64,000 nucleotides of DNA from Lutibacter sp. A64 (GTDB lineage: Bacteria > Bacteroidota > Bacteroidia > Flavobacteriales > Flavobacteriaceae): positions 901,001 to 965,000 of the forward strand of contig NZ_CP092487.1 in the NCBI RefSeq assembly GCF_022429565.1. Reading direction: 5' to 3'. Position numbers and translations under genes: made by a program. The number at the start of each line of letters is the position of its first letter. Position 1 is the first letter of the stretch. Positions 56,587 through 63,788 of the stretch are shown here, piece after piece. The notes below the pieces were generated by a model. The model saw only the letters and a list, made by a program, of their open reading frames with translations. It was not told where the DNA came from and made no database searches.

Positions 56587-57327
56587 TTATTCAAAATCCA
56601 CAATAAATATCTCAGTCATTATTTCTTTTTCATTAAATTCAATTCCCAGTTTCTTGTCAAAATACGTTAAAATCTCATCTCTTTTTACACTTGGAACTTT
56701 AAAAGAATAAAATTGAGAGTCCTTGATATTGTTTTGAAAAACCTGTCCATTTACAGAAAAGTTGAATGCCCTAAAAACCCCATCTAAATCATTTCCCATA
56801 AATTCAATATAGTCTTTCCCGAGTCTAAATTTTCCAATCTTTTCACCAACCTTTTTTTTGTTGAGTTTTTCTTTATCAACAAGCTTAGCTACATATTCTC
56901 GCATTTGAACACTGTCATAGTGATATTTAAAATTAAATTCTCCACTGAGTTTATCTAAGATTTCGGTTTTGTTTAATTTGTAGTTTACCGTTGAGTCTTT
57001 GGGATAATATGAAAAATTGAATCCTTTTGGAGGTATTTTAGCTGAATTGCTAAACTCGCTACTATTAATATTCTTTTGAGTTAGAAACAATAGAATATCG
57101 TTAAGTTTGAAATTGTAAATCATAATGGTGTCACCATAAAAGTCGATTCCTCTTTTAGCACAACCTTTTGATAAATTCATTGCCATTTCGATTTTAAAAT
57201 CATCAGTCTCATAGACTAAAGATTCCTTTTCCCATTTTTTTGTAACCTCACGTAATATTGCCTTTCTAAATACAAGTATTCCAGCAAGGGAAATCAATAG
57301 TAGTATTATTATTCGTTTTATACTCAT
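56587..57327 (-). CDS. Hypothetical membrane-anchored protein in a complete cassette
   Basis: The 246-aa protein has an N-terminal TM helix (IIILLLISLAGILVF) and an extracytoplasmic or periplasmic soluble domain of mixed alpha/beta character, with no recognised motif. The ORF continues to 6 bp from the 3' core: 5' GTTATGTGGT (minus, 57358-57367) and 3' ACCACATAAC (minus; plus 56572-56581) are exactly complementary over 10 nt. The gene reads leftward like all others in the array. Confidence 0.6.
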   Translation of the reverse strand: MSIKRIIILLLISLAGILVFRKAILREVTKKWEKESLVYETDDFKIEMAMNLSKGCAKRGIDFYGDTIMIYNFKLNDILLFLTQKNINSSEFSNSAKIPPKGFNFSYYPKDSTVNYKLNKTEILDKLSGEFNFKYHYDSVQMREYVAKLVDKEKLNKKKVGEKIGKFRLGKDYIEFMGNDLDGVFRAFNFSVNGQVFQNNIKDSQFYSFKVPSVKRDEILTYFDKKLGIEFNEKEIMTEIFIVDFE

Positions 57328-57369
57328 CTTTTATTTTTGGATTAGGTTAGTTTAAATACCACATAACGT

Positions 57370-57609
57370 GTTATATAATAACAAATATAACTGTTTTACC
57401 CTAAAAAAAACACGGGATAAACGTAGTTTTTATATTTTTAAATTAATCTCAATTTTGTTCTAATGTTATTACACACAACGTATTTATATATGTTTTACGG
57501 CGTGTTTTAAGCACTAAATTTAGTAAATAATTACAGACCAAAAAAAACGAAGGTGTTTTTATAAGTAGGGGATAAGCAAGCAATAAAATATACCAAGTGC
57601 TGCACTTAT
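57370..57609. repeat. Intercassette repeat alpha, copy 2
   Basis: The 240-bp homologue of 55,463-55,705. Confidence 0.85.
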
Positions 57610-57745
57610 TAACCAAAAAAATTATTAAATAAAAATAGCATAATTTATTTAGGTAAGTTTAAAAATTAATAACTACCCAAAAATCACCAAAAAAAAGTAA
57701 AACACTTCAATACTTTTTTTAATTAGCTTCTCAATTAGTATCGAA

Positions 57746-57845
57746 ATCCCCATAGAAACAGAAAATTAACCTAAATTAATCCAAATACGATTAGTCAACT
57801 AAGTATTCAGCTTTAGCCTATCGACAAGCCGAATGCTTAGTTGTT
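57746..57845. repeat. Intercassette repeat beta, copy 3 (partial)
   Basis: Shares ATCCCCATAGAAACAG and the following stretch with the other beta copies, and ends in palindrome 4. Confidence 0.75.
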
Positions 57846-58060
57846 TAGCAACTGGATTTTTATTGATTTTTGGATAATTCTAGCAAAACTTTAATTGCTT
57901 TCTCCGAGTCTTTTTTATCAACGAAAATATGGTCGTGATAATATCCTGCAATTACATTGCAACTAATATTATTTTTCGCTAATTCTGTTGAAAATATAGC
58001 TGTTAAACCTACTGCATCTAGAGATGAGTGAATCATAAGAGTAATCCAAGAAGCAATATA
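57790..58060. repeat. 271-bp identical block, copy 2
   Basis: Identical to 54,375-54,645. Contains the last 66 codons of the second ACT gene, its stop and palindrome 4. Confidence 0.9.
57796..57843 (-). repeat. 48-bp attC-like palindrome 4
   Basis: Identical to palindrome 2 (54,381-54,428), 16 bp beyond the stop codon of the second ACT gene. Confidence 0.8.
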
Positions 58061-58258
58061 TTCATAGTTCAAGTTTAGTTTGTCTGCTTTTTTTCTCTCA
58101 ATAATAATAGTTGTTCCTTCCTTTTCTTTGAATTCACAAATAGTATCTTTTCGGTCAATTATATTAATATCTTTTATTGTTGAAAACACGTACTCTCCAT
58201 CAATCAGTTTAGGCGTCATTCCTTTTATTAATTCCGATAAATTTGTTTCTCCAGCCAT
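57860..58258 (-). CDS. ACT-domain protein, copy 2
   Basis: The 132-aa paralogue of the gene at 54,445, with the same ACT layout. It starts [18 protein letters not shown]. It differs from copy 1 in the N-terminal half (for example [16 protein letters not shown]), and is identical from residue 65 on. It is encoded just behind a broken DUF6090 gene without a palindrome between, so both may have shared one cassette. The 3' core (plus 57,843-57,852) equals that of copy 1 and not the core at the right end, in line with its transfer as part of the identical block. Confidence 0.75.
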   Translation of the reverse strand: MAGETNLSELIKGMTPKLIDGEYVFSTIKDINIIDRKDTICEFKEKEGTTIIIERKKADKLNLNYEYIASWITLMIHSSLDAVGLTAIFSTELAKNNISCNVIAGYYHDHIFVDKKDSEKAIKVLLELSKNQ

Positions 58259-58259
58259 T

Positions 58260-58571
58260 TTAATGTTTTGTTTTATATTTTTTAAGTAAAATTAAAGATA
58301 CAATATCACGAATGTTATTGTCAAATAATTCCAACATGTTCTCTAATGTTGAAATTTGTGAATTATTCATAGATAGAAATTCATCTATTTCTTTAATATT
58401 GGTATTAAACTCTGTCCGTAACGACAATAAGTATTCTTTCTCAGCTTTTCTTTGTTGATTAAGACTATTAACATTATTAATTTGAAGTGCAATTAAAATT
58501 CCAATCACAACCAGAACGATTTCTCCAATGGCATAAAGAAGATACTAACTGAATTTGTTTTCAGTCAACAT
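58260..58571 (-). pseudogene. DUF6090-family protein, broken
   Basis: From ATG 58571 (MLTENKFS) the reading frame meets a TAG after eight codons and then continues as YLLYAIGEIVLVVIGILIALQINN, the N-terminal membrane helix typical of DUF6090. After about 80 residues it ends, although the family is usually near 240 aa, so the C-terminal part is missing too. A GTTGGCAAA core (minus, 58587-58595) precedes it. Confidence 0.7.
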
Positions 58572-58747
58572 TTTTTCATCGTAATATTTGCCAACGAGTT
58601 TGTTTATGATTAGTGGCGTGGTTAAGCAACTAATTTAGCAAATAAAAACCGAATAGAAAATCCGCAAGGATTTTCGTAAGCGAGCCAGAACTAGCCATTA
58701 ATTATAAATCTATATATATCGAACCATTTGTATATGTCATTTCAATG

Positions 58748-58894
58748 CATCTTTCTGCAATGGCTTATAACCTCAAAAAACATCTAAAATTCATTACAAA
58801 AATTGTAGAAAGTGATGCCAAAGCAGTGCGTCATTTTGTTTTATATTTAAAAGCCTTAATTCAAGTTCAAATAAAGCCTTTATTCAAAAATTAA
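58748..58894 (+). pseudogene. Transposase C-terminal remnant
   Basis: The plus strand encodes about 48 residues (SAMAYNLKKHLKF, then VLYLKALIQVQIKPLFKN and stop), the usual C-terminal end of IS1182/IS4-like transposases in Bacteroidota. No start, catalytic part or inverted repeat is left. A terminator follows. Confidence 0.55.
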
Positions 58895-58919
58895 TTATTT
58901 AACAATGATGTAAAAAACA

Positions 58920-58943
58920 AAAACCTCTTAAAAAGAGGCTTTT
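58920..58943 (+). terminator. Terminator after the transposase remnant
   Basis: CCTCTT and AAGAGG form a 6-bp stem with an AAA loop, and CTTTT follows. A-rich sequence on the left side would allow function in both directions. Confidence 0.6.
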
Positions 58944-59055
58944 GTGGGTTTGTCTAATTATTATCGTGGGCTTGTGCAACGATTACCATTGTTGTAAGTA
59001 GTGCTTTTCACGTTCAGCCTTGTTTTCCGATGTTTGTTATTTAGTTCATAATTGA

Positions 59056-59180
59056 GCGTTGGCAAGACATACTCTTTTGCAATTTTTGGTGTAGCGTTAG
59101 ATAATGCGAAACGAAGTTCACGAACTCCAAAAAGCAACTTAAAATATGTGAGTAATTGCAAATGTGTATGGCTTTTTAGC
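59056..59180 (-). repeat. attC-like hairpin element
   Basis: Arms GACATACTCTTTTGCAATT (59066-59084) and AATTGCAAATGTGTATGGC (59154-59172) pair at about 16 of 19 positions. A GTTGGCAAG core lies at its left end (59058-59066). It follows the DUF3570 gene. Confidence 0.5.
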
Positions 59181-59214
59181 GTTTGCTTAACACAAACAAA
59201 TTTCCAATATTCGA

Positions 59215-60528
59215 TTAATCCATTACAAACTTAAATCCTGCTGTAATAATACTAGAACTAAAAGATGTATCTCTATCGTACTGATAAAATTTTAAGTCAA
59301 TACTTTTTAGACCTAGTTTCCAAATATGTGTTTTTGCGAAAATATCTGTGTACGACACTCCAAAACCAATTTGGTTCGCAGAATATTCGGAAAGGTCATA
59401 ATCAGCAGTGTAAAACTCATCGGTAGATAATGCACTTTCATAAGGTCTAAAATAATCAGCTACTGTTTGGTTATAAAATCTATACGATGGATACAATGTA
59501 AACTTATCTGTTATTTTAACTGGTACTTCAATACTTGCAGTATGTGAAGAGATTCCCCAATCATCAAAATAATAGCGATAGAATGTTCTTACTGTAAATA
59601 TTTCATTTAAATACCAATTTAAACGTCCACCAGCTGCTACTTTAAATCTTGAATCTGGCAAACGCTCAACTGCATCTGCAAGTTGAAAGTTATCTATAAA
59701 TGAATCTGCTACATCACTAAAATACACGCGTTGAAATGGTGTAGATAATAAACCTTGCTGTTGCACAAAATCTAATGCTATCGAACCTTGTAAATTCTTA
59801 TGAAGAATTTGAGAGAACCCGAAACCTAAAGCATAAGAATTACGCCCTTCATCTTTAAATTCACTAAATCTAGGATTATAATTTGTGTTGCCTGTAATTG
59901 TGTTTTGAGTAAACAAATTATCATTTAAACCATTTCCATTTTCTTCAAACGGTCTTAATTCGGTTGGGTAAATGGCATTCCAAGTATCTATATAAACATT
60001 TGCGTTTACACTTAATTCTGTATTTTTTTCGTTAAATAATTTTGTGTAACTACCACCAATACCTGCTGAAAAATAATCGTATTCTGATGAAATAGCTATT
60101 TTTGCAGACCAAATATCATTTCTATCGTCAGAGCTATGACTATAACTTCCAGTTAAATTGGCCCAAAGGTCACTACTTGATGCACCAGAAGACGCTTGAA
60201 ATGGGTCTGCTGGTCCATCATCAAAAGGTCCAATATTACTTGAAGATGCTGATGTGTATGCTGAAACTCCTGCATCAATGGTTAATACATCATCATCATT
60301 TAAAGGTATTGAAACGACAAAAGTACCTGTAACATCTGTTAATTCTTCAGTACCAATTCCGCCACTTACCGCAGCATTATCTCCATCTTGCGAGTAATAA
60401 CTTGTTAGAAAATCTACTTCTGTAGTTTCTAATACACGTTTTTTATAAACTTTGGTCGAGTCTTGCCCTGTTTGCGAATATGATTTAGCAAAAGCAAATA
60501 CGCAGAATATTAAAATTATTTTTTTCAA
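59215..60528 (-). CDS. DUF3570 outer-membrane protein
   Basis: The 437-aa protein has a signal peptide (IFCVFAFAKSYSQ) and a mature part made of alternating amphipathic strands (for example YALGFGFSQILHKNLQGSIAL) ending in aromatic FKFVMD, as expected for an outer-membrane beta-barrel. It matches DUF3570, which is found beside ApbE and DUF4266 genes in many genomes. It is the last gene of the thioredoxin-ApbE-DUF4266-DUF3570 operon. It may form a pore or scaffold for the flavinylated or redox partner, but this is not demonstrated. Confidence 0.9.
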   Translation of the reverse strand: MKKIILIFCVFAFAKSYSQTGQDSTKVYKKRVLETTEVDFLTSYYSQDGDNAAVSGGIGTEELTDVTGTFVVSIPLNDDDVLTIDAGVSAYTSASSSNIGPFDDGPADPFQASSGASSSDLWANLTGSYSHSSDDRNDIWSAKIAISSEYDYFSAGIGGSYTKLFNEKNTELSVNANVYIDTWNAIYPTELRPFEENGNGLNDNLFTQNTITGNTNYNPRFSEFKDEGRNSYALGFGFSQILHKNLQGSIALDFVQQQGLLSTPFQRVYFSDVADSFIDNFQLADAVERLPDSRFKVAAGGRLNWYLNEIFTVRTFYRYYFDDWGISSHTASIEVPVKITDKFTLYPSYRFYNQTVADYFRPYESALSTDEFYTADYDLSEYSANQIGFGVSYTDIFAKTHIWKLGLKSIDLKFYQYDRDTSFSSSIITAGFKFVMD

Positions 60529-60542
60529 AATTTCTTGTTTTA

Positions 60543-60755
60543 TTAATTACAGCCGCAGCCTCCTCCAGTTTTTCCTCCATTTGCTCCTACAGCAGCTTCA
60601 CGATAAGAATGCATAGTAGAAACATTTCTGTCACATTTCTTATCTACCAATGCCATATCTGGGTCATTTATATTTACTTTTTCGTATTCTTTAACCACAA
60701 CACAACTACTAAAGCAAGTAGTTATTAATACAGTGCATATCAACTTTTTAATCAT
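60543..60755 (-). CDS. DUF4266 small lipoprotein
   Basis: The 70-aa lipoprotein has a signal LITTCFSSC and a mature part with DPDMALVDKKCDRNVSTMHSYREAA and a C-terminal GGGCGCN. The pattern, with its YREA(A/S) and Gly/Cys-rich end, is DUF4266. The start overlaps the apbE stop codon by 4 bp, so translation is coupled. Role unknown; the conserved cysteines could carry a cofactor or a disulfide. Confidence 0.9.
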   Translation of the reverse strand: MIKKLICTVLITTCFSSCVVVKEYEKVNINDPDMALVDKKCDRNVSTMHSYREAAVGANGGKTGGGCGCN

Positions 60756-61732
60756 AATTTATCTATTTCTATATTCTTTGATTTTGTAATATTTCCTTTA
60801 TCATCTATAATAATACATTCTATTTTTGGTAATTGATTAATGCGGTCTAACCCAGCTTCTTTTCCCATAACAAATACTGAAGTTGCTAGTGCATCTGCCA
60901 ATTCTGCTTTTGGCGCAAATACGGTTACACTTATAATTCCGGTAGAAGGATATCCAGTTCTTGGGTCAATAATATGTGTGTATCGTTTACCATTAAAGTT
61001 TACATATTTTTCATAATTTCCAGAAGTAACTACGGCTCCATTAGTAATAGGTAGTAATGCAAAGACTTTATTTTTATTCATTGGGTTTGTAATGGCTATT
61101 TTCCAATCTTTTCCATTTGGTTGTTTTCCCCAAGTATTCATATCTCCAGAGGCATTAATAATTCCTGAACTTACACCTTTTGAAATAAGTAGCGTTTTTG
61201 CCATATCAGCTGCATAGCCTTTTCCAATAGCACCAAAACCTATTTTCATTCCTTTTAATTTAAGAAATACTGTACTATTTTCTTTATCTAAAATAATGTT
61301 TTGATAGTCAACTTTTTCTACAGAAGCAATTATTTCATCTTTTGAAGGCATTTTGGTCATACTGCCATCAAATTTCCAAATTCTGTCCATTGAAGCATAG
61401 CTAATGTCAAAAGCACCATCCGTTAATTTTGAAATGCCTATTCCTCTTTCAATTAAATTAAACAATTCTTTGTCAACTTTCACAGGATTAATTCCAGCAT
61501 TGCGATTAATTTCTGATGTTTGAGAATTTTCATCCCAAGAAGAAATCAACTTTTCAATTCTTGATATTTCTGCGACAGCAGTATCAATATATTTGTTTGC
61601 TTGTATAGAATCGTTTGCCACAACAGTAATATCAAATCGGCTACCCATTAGTTTGAGTGTTCTCTTATGAGGTTGTTGTGCTGTACAACCCATTATTGAG
61701 AATAAAAATAATAAAGTGATTAGATGTTTCAA
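60752..61732 (-). CDS. apbE: FAD:protein FMN transferase
   Basis: The 326-aa ApbE lipoprotein (signal LFSIMGCTAQ, cysteine about 16) transfers FMN from FAD to threonine/serine in exported proteins. It has the family segments RFDITVVA, GAIGKGYAADMA, SSGIINASGDMNTWG, and the C-terminal YTHIIDPRTGYP and DALATSVFVMG, with metal-binding aspartates. The expected target motif [S/T]GA[S/T] was not found in its direct neighbours by eye. It is in a tight operon: thioredoxin gene ends 1 bp before it and DUF4266 overlaps its end. Confidence 0.95.
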   Translation of the reverse strand: MKHLITLLFLFSIMGCTAQQPHKRTLKLMGSRFDITVVANDSIQANKYIDTAVAEISRIEKLISSWDENSQTSEINRNAGINPVKVDKELFNLIERGIGISKLTDGAFDISYASMDRIWKFDGSMTKMPSKDEIIASVEKVDYQNIILDKENSTVFLKLKGMKIGFGAIGKGYAADMAKTLLISKGVSSGIINASGDMNTWGKQPNGKDWKIAITNPMNKNKVFALLPITNGAVVTSGNYEKYVNFNGKRYTHIIDPRTGYPSTGIISVTVFAPKAELADALATSVFVMGKEAGLDRINQLPKIECIIIDDKGNITKSKNIEIDKL

Positions 61733-61733
61733 A

Positions 61734-62174
61734 TTACTTTGTAAAAGCGTTTAATTCTTTAATATAATTTTCTGGTGTAGTTTTCTTATAGCTACTTTCT
61801 CCTAATACTTTGCCATTAGAATTAAGTACTACAACAAAAGGAAAAAATCCCTGTTTATTGTATTTTTCAGCAAGTAATGCATTCGATTTTGTTTGTTTTT
61901 CTGACAATGTATTTTTCTTTCTTCTAGGAAAATCTGCCTTTAGCATAACATAATTTTCATTAGCATACTTTTTAAAAGTGTCTGTACTCCAAATTTCTCT
62001 GTCAAGTTTAATACAAGGCGCACACCAATCTGAACCTTGAAATACTAATATTATGGGTTTGTTTTCTTTGGATGCAATTTCTTTTGCAACTTTAATATCT
62101 GTTTGCCATTCTTGAGCCATTGTCGTGCTTACGCATACAACCATTACTAATAATGCCACAATTATTTTTTTCAT
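61734..62174 (-). CDS. Exported thioredoxin-fold protein
   Basis: The 146-aa protein has a signal peptide (VVCVSTTMAQ) and a thioredoxin-like domain with WCAPC (about residue 53-57) and a cis-proline region FFPFVVVLNSNG. It is probably a periplasmic disulfide reductant. It is the first gene of the operon with apbE, DUF4266 and DUF3570, and may keep the cysteines of the DUF4266 protein reduced. Confidence 0.9.
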   Translation of the reverse strand: MKKIIVALLVMVVCVSTTMAQEWQTDIKVAKEIASKENKPIILVFQGSDWCAPCIKLDREIWSTDTFKKYANENYVMLKADFPRRKKNTLSEKQTKSNALLAEKYNKQGFFPFVVVLNSNGKVLGESSYKKTTPENYIKELNAFTK

Positions 62175-62447
62175 TTTTACTTTTATTTAATATTCATAAA
62201 TTTATAGTAAACAATTAGACCAATACCTATCAACGAATGTATTATTTTTTTGTTATATGAATAGCTCATTTTTTTCAGTTTAATATTAGAGTCAATTCGA
62301 GCGTTGGCAAAGAAACAGCTCTTTTGTTTTTTTTTGTGTTGGCTGATGTTTCGGCAAAAAAAACAAATGTGCTGTTTGGGCGTTGGCTTTTTTAGTTCAA
62401 ATGTTGATGTTTAGCAAAATTTTACGCATTATGCACAACGGTATTTT
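62175..62447. other. Intergenic region with attC-like cores
   Basis: This 273-bp stretch has two GCGTTGGC cores (62301 and 62380) enclosing weakly pairing arms CAAAGAAACAGCTC and GTGCTGTTTG, another palindromic element of the kind seen in the array. No ORF is supported. Confidence 0.4.
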
Positions 62448-63082
62448 GTCGAGTAGGCAAGGGGAATTTCACACCAAGCCTCTCACAGAACCGTACTTGA
62501 TAGTCTCCCAACATACGGCTCTTCTAAAATGTTTGACATATAGGTTCATCCTCCTAAAAGTTGACCAAATATAAAACATTCTAGCTAATCCCTTTGCTCC
62601 AGTTTCATTACAAAACCTTCATCACTACTACGGATTAGTCCGCCTCTACATTTAGTATCGGTATTCTACCTCTAGGTTGTTCCTATTGTGTATTTCCCTT
62701 GACAACTAAATGCAGATTCCCGAGTTCCGTAACTAAGCCCGAATAAAGGTCATGCCTCCTATATGACGCCTGTCGCATAGCCAATAATCAGGTAACCGCT
62801 ATACTTATAATGTTTGTCTTACTTCAAACACTTTTGACAGAATGTTGCACATTCTCGACACTTCATCAGAGGTTCATTTGCATTCATCTCCTTTATCCAT
62901 ACCTGCCAACCTCGTGGATTGGATTCTCCTAAACGCTCAGCACCATGGCTCTTTACCACAGCACCTTTAGGTGGTTTGAAGCCCTCCCCTGAAGAACGAC
63001 CTCGGTGGGTCAACCTCACGGTTTCCACCATCTCAATTACAGCATGCTTAGTAATTATTGCCGACTAAGCTTCTCGGCACAC
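62448..63082 (-). mobile_element. ORF-less group II intron
   Basis: A 635-bp relative of the intron at 43,600-45,498. On the minus strand it begins GTGTGCCGAG (63082) and ends CTACTCGAC (62448). Domains I-III are homologous along their length, domain V (62488-62521) is intact (GAGCCGTATG to AAGTACGGTTC), but the complete RT/maturase ORF in domain IV is missing: about 60 bp replace it. It is inserted in an attC-like element at the same position, within one base, as the other intron. Splicing would require a maturase from elsewhere or self-splicing. Confidence 0.8.
62488..62521 (-). ncRNA. Group II intron domain V (copy 2)
   Basis: A 34-nt hairpin from GAGCCGTATG to AAGTACGGTTC, differing from copy 1 in several compensatory or loop positions. 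The AGC is conserved. Confidence 0.82.
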
Positions 63083-63201
63083 ATAAGATTTGTGCGACGT
63101 AAAAATCGAAGATTTTTCCGCCGTAGCAATATTTTTATTGAATGTTTGTTGGTTTGTACCAAATCCGATTTGAGCATAAATTTTATACATTGTTGTACTT
63201 T
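63083..63201 (-). repeat. attC-like element interrupted by the ORF-less intron
   Basis: Plus GTTGTACTTT (63192-63201) marks the core near the cytochrome gene. The element shares AAAATCTTCGATTTTT-type and GCATAAATTTTAT segments with 45,499-45,614 and 54,866-55,005. After the intron it continues at 62447 as AAAATACCGTTGTGC (minus). Confidence 0.6.
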
Positions 63202-63209
63202 CGTACTTT

Positions 63210-63788
63210 TTATTTATCTTTTTTCGACCCACTTACTATTCTGGAAATAATTCCTTTTTGGTCAGTAAATTCTGCTATTAATACACCTGCTAAATGGATT
63301 GCAATAAAAGCTATTAGGTAGTAAATACTTAACACATGGATTTCTTCCATTGGTTTTTTAAATTCTTTAGGCCCTAATACTATAATGAGCCCGGTAACAA
63401 GCGAAACAATAACGCATAAATAGAATATAATATATATCCCTTTTTGAAATTTCATTTTTGTGGACAGATTTTTATCAAGAGGATTTTGAATCTTCATATG
63501 TCCGAATGCAGGAATTAATAAACGAATACTAAATAGTGCTACCAATACATAGCCAATGTAAATATGCCAATTCCACATTGGTTGTCTTATCTTTTTCGCT
63601 AAAACAATGAGTTGTTCCTGAGATAGCACCTGGTCAGTAGTACTCAGGTAATCCTGTATGATAGCTGCCACATTATATTTATTGAGCCACGTTAATCGTA
63701 AAAAAATTGTAATTAATAATAGAAGAAATGAAACAGCAATTGTCCAATGAATTATTCTATAGACCTTAGAATACTTTGTAATTTCCAT
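63210..63788 (-). CDS. Cytochrome b561-type membrane protein
   Basis: The 192-aa protein has four transmembrane helices with conserved histidines suitable for two b haems: RIIHWTIA (about residue 14), WHIYIGY (about 75), and two in the last helices (IHVLSIYYLIAFIAIHLAG). It matches the bacterial cytochrome b561/Ni-hydrogenase b-subunit-like family that links quinol with a periplasmic redox protein. It lies upstream of the ORF-less intron and of the thioredoxin-ApbE operon and reads in the same direction. A redox partner is not encoded beside it within the window. Confidence 0.88.
   Translation of the reverse strand: MEITKYSKVYRIIHWTIAVSFLLLLITIFLRLTWLNKYNVAAIIQDYLSTTDQVLSQEQLIVLAKKIRQPMWNWHIYIGYVLVALFSIRLLIPAFGHMKIQNPLDKNLSTKMKFQKGIYIIFYLCVIVSLVTGLIIVLGPKEFKKPMEEIHVLSIYYLIAFIAIHLAGVLIAEFTDQKGIISRIVSGSKKDK

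Larger units (their letters stand above)
57328..57859. other. Long gap with repeats alpha and beta-3
   Basis: A gene-free stretch of 532 bp, holding the 5' core of the 56,587 gene, repeat alpha copy 2 (57,370-57,609), repeat beta copy 3 (57,746-57,845) and palindrome 4. No ORF is supported. Confidence 0.6.
58572..59214. other. Intergenic debris between the array and the ApbE operon
   Basis: This 643-bp stretch holds a transposase tail (58,748-58,894), a terminator (58,920-58,943) and an attC-like hairpin (59,056-59,180). No intact gene is supported. Confidence 0.6.

Noticed and set aside
45500..58600. CRISPR array
   Set aside because: Repeats are few, long, irregularly spaced and separated by genes, and there is no cas gene.
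58961..59161. Minus-strand ORF of 66 codons
   Set aside because: It is contained in the attC-like hairpin at 59,056-59,180 and looks like chance reading of a palindrome.
62819..63031. Minus-strand ORF of 70 codons inside the second intron
   Set aside because: Region is homologous to the ribozyme domains of the first intron, so this is structural RNA and not coding.
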